The notes below the pieces were generated by a model. That model saw nothing but the letters and a program-made list of their open reading frames with translations, was not told the DNA's origin and made no database searches. Positions 53,824-58,467 of a stretch of DNA of 58,467 bases are shown here, in pieces. How positions within the stretch are numbered: the stretch's first letter is position 1; the number at the start of each line of letters is the position of its first letter. The DNA is from Candidatus Acetatifactor stercoripullorum (GTDB taxonomy: Bacteria > Bacillota > Clostridia > Lachnospirales > Lachnospiraceae). Position numbers and translations under genes: made by a program. The DNA is taken from contig DXGH01000001.1 in the NCBI GenBank assembly GCA_019114005.1, positions 1 to 58,467 of the forward strand, written 5' to 3'.

Positions 53824-54916
53824 ATGGGTACAGAAAACAAAGAAAGCTGCTCACAAAGAGACAGCGCGGAACGCAAAGGGTATGTGAGAGCGCACCGCTC
53901 ATTCAACCGGATATGGAAGGAAAGGGACAGTGCAGAGCCGGACCTCTTAGGCAAGATACTGGATAAGGACAACCTGAACAGGGCTTACAAAAGAGTGAAG
54001 GCGAACAAGGGAGCACCGGGAGTAGATGGAATGACCATCGAAGCGGCGCTGCCATGGCTAAAGGAGCATAACCGAGAACTGACAGAGAGAATCCGAAAAG
54101 GGAAATATACCCCGTCTCCTGTCAGGCGGGCGGAAATCCCGAAGCCGGACGGGGGGATACGAAAACTTGGCATCCCGACCGTCATGGACCGCATCATCCA
54201 ACAGGCAATGCAAAGTATTTTGATACGCTGAACCACACAATCCTGCTGAACCTGCTGAGAAAGCAGGTAAAAGACGAGAGGGTGATACAGATGGTAAAGC
54301 GATACCTGAAAATTAGCAAATGTATATCTGAATGAATTCGACTGGGAGTTTCACAGGCGGGGCGTGCCATGCATCCGCTATGCAGACGATATCATACTGC
54401 TGGCGAAAAGTGAACGGGCCGCGGAGCGACTGATGGAATCCAGCACGAAGTATCTGGAGGAAACGCTGAAGCTGAGAGTGAACCGTGAAAAGAGCCGGAC
54501 GGTCAGTGTATTCGCAATCCGAAATTTTAAGTACCTTGGCTTCTGTTTTGGGAAGAACGGAAAAGGGATTTATATCCGAGTCCATGGGAAAGATAAAAGT
54601 CTACATGAGAGGATGGCTGAATTACTACGGGATAGCGGATATGAAGAACAACATCGAAAGTCTGAATGGATGGCTGTACCGACGGATACGGATGTGTATC
54701 TGGAAACAGTGGAAACTACCCAAGACCAGAATGAGGAAACTGATAGGACTGGGAGTGGACAGCCATTATGCGGCAACAATAGCCTACGACCGCAAAGGAT
54801 ACTGGTTCAATGCAGGAAACAAGGCGGTCAATTGGGCATTAAGTAAAGAAAGACTGATAAACTGGGGCTTTTATGACTTAGCCGCAGCCTATCAGCCACT
54901 GCATGTCAACTATTGA
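53824..54916 (+). pseudogene. Broken group II intron reverse transcriptase/maturase
   Basis: The N-terminal part (53824 to about 54211) encodes NLNRAYKRVKANKGAPGVDGM and PDGGIRKLGIPTVMDRIIQQ, the RT0-RT2 region. Near 54211 the frame shifts and resumes with KYFDTLNHTILLNLLRK, so the segment in between (RT2-RT3) is missing. Near 54312 a second deletion removes the region up to LANVYLNEFDWE, after which the catalytic CIRYADDIILL block (RT5) is intact. Near 54590 a third break joins GIYIRV to KVYMRGWLNYYG, dropping part of the thumb/X domain. The end RRIRMCIWKQWK and YDLAAAYQPLHVNY is intact. The protein cannot be made as one active chain. Splicing would need a maturase from another copy. Confidence 0.9.
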
Positions 54917-54984
54917 AACCGCCGTGTACCGAACGGTACGCACGGTGGTGTGAGAGGACGGCGGCTAATCACCCCCTCCTACTC
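54917..54984 (+). ncRNA. Group II intron domains V and VI
   Basis: Domain V is a 13-bp-type hairpin: ACCGCCGTGTACC, GAAC loop, GGTACGCACGGTGGT. Domain VI follows with GAGGACGG and CCCCCTC arms around CTAATCA, which can supply the branch-point adenosine. Both look intact despite maturase decay. Confidence 0.85.
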
Positions 54985-55021
54985 GATTACAGGAAATCCC
55001 GCAAAAGGAAAGGAGCAGGAA

Positions 55022-57730
55022 ATGAGCAGAGAAATGGCAAAAACCTATGACCCAAAGGGCATAGAGGACAAATTGTATCAGAAGTGGCTTGACAAAAAAT
55101 ATTTTCACGCAGAGGTGGATCATGACAAGACTCCTTTTACCATCGTGATTCCGCCCCCAAACATTACGGGACAGCTCCACATGGGGCATGCGCTGGACAA
55201 TACCATGCAGGACATCCTGATCCGGTTTAAACGGATGCAGGGCTATAACGCCCTGTGGCAGCCGGGTACGGATCATGCAAGCATTGCCACAGAGGTTAAA
55301 ATTATTGAAAAGCTGAAGGAAGAGGGCATTGATAAAAATGACTTGGGCCGTGAAAAATTTTTAGAGAGAGCCTGGGAGTGGAAGAAGGAATACGGCGGGC
55401 GCATCATCGGCCAGTTAAAAAAGCTGGGTTCCTCCTGCGATTGGGACAGAGAGCGCTTTACCATGGACGAGGGCTGCAACAGGGCCGTTACCGAGGTCTT
55501 TGTAAAGATGCACGAAAAGGGCTATATCTATAAGGGCTCCCGAATCATCAACTGGTGCCCTGTGTGCAACACTTCTATCTCTGACGCGGAGGTGGAATAT
55601 CAGGAGCAGGCAGGTCATTTCTGGCACATCAAATATCCTCTCATCAACGAGGATGGAACGGTAAGCGATACAGAATTTTTGACCTTTGCCACTACCCGTC
55701 CCGAGACCATGCTGGGAGATACGGCGGTGGCCATTCATCCCGACGATGAGCGTTATCAGCATCTGAAGGGAAGAAAGGTGATGCTGCCCTTGATGAACCG
55801 GGAGATTCCCATTGTCACGGACGCTTATGTGGACAGAGAGTTTGGAACGGGCGTGGTGAAGATTACCCCGGCTCATGACCCTAACGACTTTGAGGTGGGG
55901 AGACGGCATAATCTGCCCATTATCAATGTGATGAATGACGACGCCACCATCAATGAAAACGGCGGCAAATTTGCGGGAATGGACCGCTATGAGGCACGCA
56001 GGGCCATCGTGGAAGAGCTGGACGCCATGGGCCTTTTGGTAAAGATCGAGGAGCATGTGCACAATGTGGGCACCCATGACCGCTGTAAGACTACCATTGA
56101 ACCTCTGGTGAAGGAGCAGTGGTTTGTAAAGATGGATGAGCTGATAAAGCCGGCTATAAAGGCGGTGAAAACCGGAGAGATCAGGCTGATTCCCGAGCGT
56201 ATGGAAAAGAATTATTTCAACTGGACCGACAATATCAGGGATTGGTGCATCAGCCGCCAGCTCTGGTGGGGACACCGGATTCCGGCCTACTACTGCGACG
56301 AATGTAAGGAAGTGGTGGTTGCCAGTAAGATGCCGGATGTATGCCCCAAATGCGGCTGTACCCACTTTACCCAGGATCCTGATACGCTGGACACCTGGTT
56401 TTCCTCGGCCCTGTGGCCCTTTGAGACCCTGGGCTGGCCCAAGCAGACGGAGGATTTGAAATACTTTTATCCCACCGATGTGCTGGTGACAGGCTATGAC
56501 ATCATTTTCTTCTGGGTCATCCGCATGATCTTTTCCGGCTATGAGCAGATGGGGGAGAGACCCTTTAAGACGGTATTGTTCCACGGCCTTGTGCGGGACA
56601 GCCAGGGCAGAAAAATGTCCAAGTCCCTGGGCAATGGCATTGATCCTTTGGAAATTATCGATCAGTACGGCGCGGATGCCTTGCGGCTGACGCTGATCAC
56701 CGGAAATGCGCCGGGCAATGATATGCGCTTTTATTATGAGCGGGTGGAAAACAGCCGGAATTTTGCCAATAAGGTGTGGAATGCTTCCCGGTTTATTTTG
56801 ATGAATATGGAGCAGACCTGTGAAAAGACCGGAAATGAGATAAGAGAGCCAGAAGCAGGAGAGCTTGCTCCTGCGGACAAATGGATTCTCTCCAAGTTAA
56901 ATACCCTGGTGAAAGACGTTACGGACAATATGGAGCATTTTGAGCTGGGGATTGCGGTACAGAAGGTTTATGACTTTATCTGGGATGAATTCTGCGACTG
57001 GTACATTGAGATGGTAAAGCCCAGGCTTTACAGCTCAGATGACGAGATCAGCCAGAATGCGGCTCTGTGGACCCTAAAGAGCGTGCTGCTTGACGCCTTA
57101 AAGCTGCTGCATCCCTATATGCCCTTTATCACGGAGGAAATTTTCTGCACGCTGCAAAGCAGTGAGGAATCCATCATGATCAGCAGCTGGCCCAAGTACC
57201 GTCCGGACAGAAGCTTTCCCGAAGAGGAGAAGGATATTGAGATCATCAAGGAGGCGGTAAGAGGCATCCGCAATGCAAGAAGCGGGATGAATGTGGCGCC
57301 CAGCCGCAGGACGAAGGTCACTGTAGTCAGTGAGGATGCGGATATTCTGCGCACCTTCAGCGAGGGCAGGCTGTTCTTTGCCTCTTTGGCTTACGCAAAC
57401 GAGGTGATCACGCTAAGCGCTCTTTCCGGGCAGGATAAAGACAGTATGGGCAAGGATGCGGTGTCTGTGGTGATTCCGGGGGCTACGCTGTATATTCCTC
57501 TGGCGGAGCTTGTGGATATCGCACAGGAGATAGAAAGGCTGGAAAAGGAGAAAAAGCGTCTTACGTCGGAGCTGGCACGATCCCGGGGAATGCTTTCCAA
57601 TGAGCGCTTTTTGTCTAAGGCGCCCCGGGAAAAGGTGGATCAGGAGAAGGAGAAGCTTGCAAAATATGAACAGATGATGGAGCAGGTGACCCTGCGCCTT
57701 GCACAGCTTTCCGGAGGAGAGGGCAGGTAA
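55022..57730 (+). CDS. valS: Valyl-tRNA synthetase
   Basis: A 902-residue class I aminoacyl-tRNA synthetase that charges tRNA-Val. The HIGH-type motif is [14 protein letters not shown], the KMSKS motif is [11 protein letters not shown] near residue 530, and the editing domain has [16 protein letters not shown]. Zinc-ribbon cysteines occur in CPVCNTS and in CDEC/CPKCGC. The C-terminal coiled coil ([21 protein letters not shown]) is the ValS tRNA-binding arm. ATG 55022 follows AAAGGAAAGGAG; the intron lies 34 bases upstream. It should be expressed by T-box readthrough through the intron. folC follows after six bases. Confidence 0.98.
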   Translation: MSREMAKTYDPKGIEDKLYQKWLDKKYFHAEVDHDKTPFTIVIPPPNITGQLHMGHALDNTMQDILIRFKRMQGYNALWQPGTDHASIATEVKIIEKLKEEGIDKNDLGREKFLERAWEWKKEYGGRIIGQLKKLGSSCDWDRERFTMDEGCNRAVTEVFVKMHEKGYIYKGSRIINWCPVCNTSISDAEVEYQEQAGHFWHIKYPLINEDGTVSDTEFLTFATTRPETMLGDTAVAIHPDDERYQHLKGRKVMLPLMNREIPIVTDAYVDREFGTGVVKITPAHDPNDFEVGRRHNLPIINVMNDDATINENGGKFAGMDRYEARRAIVEELDAMGLLVKIEEHVHNVGTHDRCKTTIEPLVKEQWFVKMDELIKPAIKAVKTGEIRLIPERMEKNYFNWTDNIRDWCISRQLWWGHRIPAYYCDECKEVVVASKMPDVCPKCGCTHFTQDPDTLDTWFSSALWPFETLGWPKQTEDLKYFYPTDVLVTGYDIIFFWVIRMIFSGYEQMGERPFKTVLFHGLVRDSQGRKMSKSLGNGIDPLEIIDQYGADALRLTLITGNAPGNDMRFYYERVENSRNFANKVWNASRFILMNMEQTCEKTGNEIREPEAGELAPADKWILSKLNTLVKDVTDNMEHFELGIAVQKVYDFIWDEFCDWYIEMVKPRLYSSDDEISQNAALWTLKSVLLDALKLLHPYMPFITEEIFCTLQSSEESIMISSWPKYRPDRSFPEEEKDIEIIKEAVRGIRNARSGMNVAPSRRTKVTVVSEDADILRTFSEGRLFFASLAYANEVITLSALSGQDKDSMGKDAVSVVIPGATLYIPLAELVDIAQEIERLEKEKKRLTSELARSRGMLSNERFLSKAPREKVDQEKEKLAKYEQMMEQVTLRLAQLSGGEGR

Positions 57731-57736
57731 ATCCTT

Positions 57737-58467
57737 TTGGAAAAAAAACAAATCAATACCTTTGAGCAGGCGGAGGCGTATCTTTACGATACGCCCCGCT
57801 TTACCAGAAAAAATACCCTGGAGGATACAAAAGCCTTTTTAAAAAGGCTTGGAAGCCCGGATCGGGGAATGAGAATCATCCATGTGGCCGGCACAAACGG
57901 AAAAGGCTCCGTTTGTGCTTATTTGCGCTGCATTTTAGAGGAGGCCGGATACACTGTGGCTGCGTTTACGTCGCCTCATCTGGTGGATATCAGAGAGCGG
58001 TTTTTCATAGGGGGCCGTATGATAGAGAAGGAAACCTTTCTTTGGGCTTTTCTTTCGGTATACAATGCGCTTGACTGGGAAGCCCTTGAAAAGGGAGCGG
58101 GGTATCATCCCACCTTTTTTGAGTATCTGTTTTTTATGGCCATGCTTGCCTTCTCCAGAGAGAAGCCGGATTTTTGTATTCTGGAAACAGGTCTGGGAGG
58201 GAGGCTTGACGCTACCAACGCCGTGGACGAAAAGGAGCTTTCCGTGATCACCCGGATTGGCCTTGACCATGTGGAATATCTTGGAAATACCATAGAAGCC
58301 ATTGCGGGGGAAAAAGCGGGGATTTTAAAAAAGGGAACGCCGGTGGTTTTCTCCGATACTGTAAAGGAGGCTTCTTTGGTGATTCAGGGCAGGGCGGCCC
58401 AGCTTGGCATTCAGGCTTATCCGGTGTCGAAAAATGACTACGCTTTCTTAAAAATTAAAAATAAAAG
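57737..58467 (+). CDS. folC: Folylpolyglutamate/dihydrofolate synthase, partial (5' part)
   Basis: The open frame runs off the window end, leaving 243 codons. The ATP-binding loop VAGTNGKGS lies near residue 52, FTSPHLVDIRERF follows, and further family blocks are ETGLGGRLDATNA, ITRIGLDHVEYLGNTIEAIAGEKAGI. The enzyme adds glutamate to folates, retaining them in the cell. The start is probably TTG 57737, seven bases after the valS stop; no in-frame ATG lies nearby and the ribosome site is weak, which fits translational coupling to valS. A valS-folC pair is common in Firmicutes. Confidence 0.93.
   Translation, partial: MEKKQINTFEQAEAYLYDTPRFTRKNTLEDTKAFLKRLGSPDRGMRIIHVAGTNGKGSVCAYLRCILEEAGYTVAAFTSPHLVDIRERFFIGGRMIEKETFLWAFLSVYNALDWEALEKGAGYHPTFFEYLFFMAMLAFSREKPDFCILETGLGGRLDATNAVDEKELSVITRIGLDHVEYLGNTIEAIAGEKAGILKKGTPVVFSDTVKEASLVIQGRAAQLGIQAYPVSKNDYAFLKIKNK

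Larger units (their letters stand above)
53507..54988 (+). mobile_element. Degenerate group II intron inserted behind the T-box terminator
   Basis: The 5' end GTGTGCGCC begins one base after the terminator T-run and fits the GUGYG consensus. About 310 bases of non-coding ribozyme domains follow (GGTGCAAGTCCC, AGCCGAAGGCAAGGG and others), then the broken maturase gene, and finally domain V (54918-54949, CCGTGTACC/GGTACGCACGG stem) and domain VI (54952-54976), ending near CTCGATT at 54988. The length of about 1.48 kb is short because the maturase has internal deletions. Insertion immediately after a hairpin plus T-run is the target preference of class IIC introns. The 3' boundary is uncertain by a few bases. 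Confidence 0.88.

Overview
The window looks like chromosome of a Gram-positive, gut-type Clostridia, most probably a Lachnospiraceae member. This is an inference from a T-box leader before valS, lipobox substrate-binding proteins, YesM/YesN two-component signalling with Lpl-type sugar permeases, frequent GTG and TTG starts, AGGAGG ribosome sites and a roughly balanced GC content. No rRNA, tRNA, CRISPR or prophage was seen. The only mobile element is a decayed group II intron.

Layout. 0-3.7 kb: an EF-G/TetM-like GTPase fused to a YacP/Rae1-type NYN nuclease domain, convergent with nudC. 3.7-7.7 kb: an operon of an MraY-like transferase, greA, a HAD-CPBP fusion and a GT2 glycosyltransferase. 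7.8-14 kb: gltBD behind a promoter that fires straight into a terminator hairpin. 14-17.2 kb: two membrane proteins of probable cell-surface glycan metabolism. 17.2-19 kb (minus): Cof-type phosphatase and asnA. 19.1-21.5 kb: a radical-SAM/HhH protein and a DUF4130-type protein, a predicted DNA-repair pair under two LexA-like boxes and separated by a 16-bp tandem repeat. 21.6-24.6 kb: an HPr-like protein without the phospho-histidine motif and a nuclease-helicase of the DinG/XPD type. 24.8-28.4 kb: a GH13 amylase and a PadR/HAAS/DUF4097 module with two palindromic operators. 28.4-31.4 kb (minus): an alanine-type symporter and a coupled ECF S-component plus pyridoxamine kinase pair.

31.5-37.8 kb: an XRE-cupin regulator followed by an operon for a polar amino acid: ABC importer, cytidylate-kinase-like protein, class III aminotransferase and iron alcohol dehydrogenase. 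The order suggests uptake, transamination to an aldehyde and reduction to an alcohol or hydroxy acid. 37.9-53.1 kb: a glucuronoxylan-oligosaccharide utilisation locus with an acetyl esterase, GH115 alpha-glucuronidase, YesM/YesN pair, two paralogous solute-binding proteins, two permeases and a GH8 reducing-end exo-oligoxylanase. None of the hydrolases has a visible signal peptide, so the cell appears to import decorated oligosaccharides and dismantle them inside.

53.1-58.5 kb: a T-box leader for valS, a group II intron inserted directly behind the T-box terminator, then valS and the start of folC, which runs off the window. The most unusual items are the TetM-like/NYN fusion, the SOS-like promoter on the radical-SAM/DUF4130 pair, and the intron lodged between a T-box and its aminoacyl-tRNA synthetase gene.
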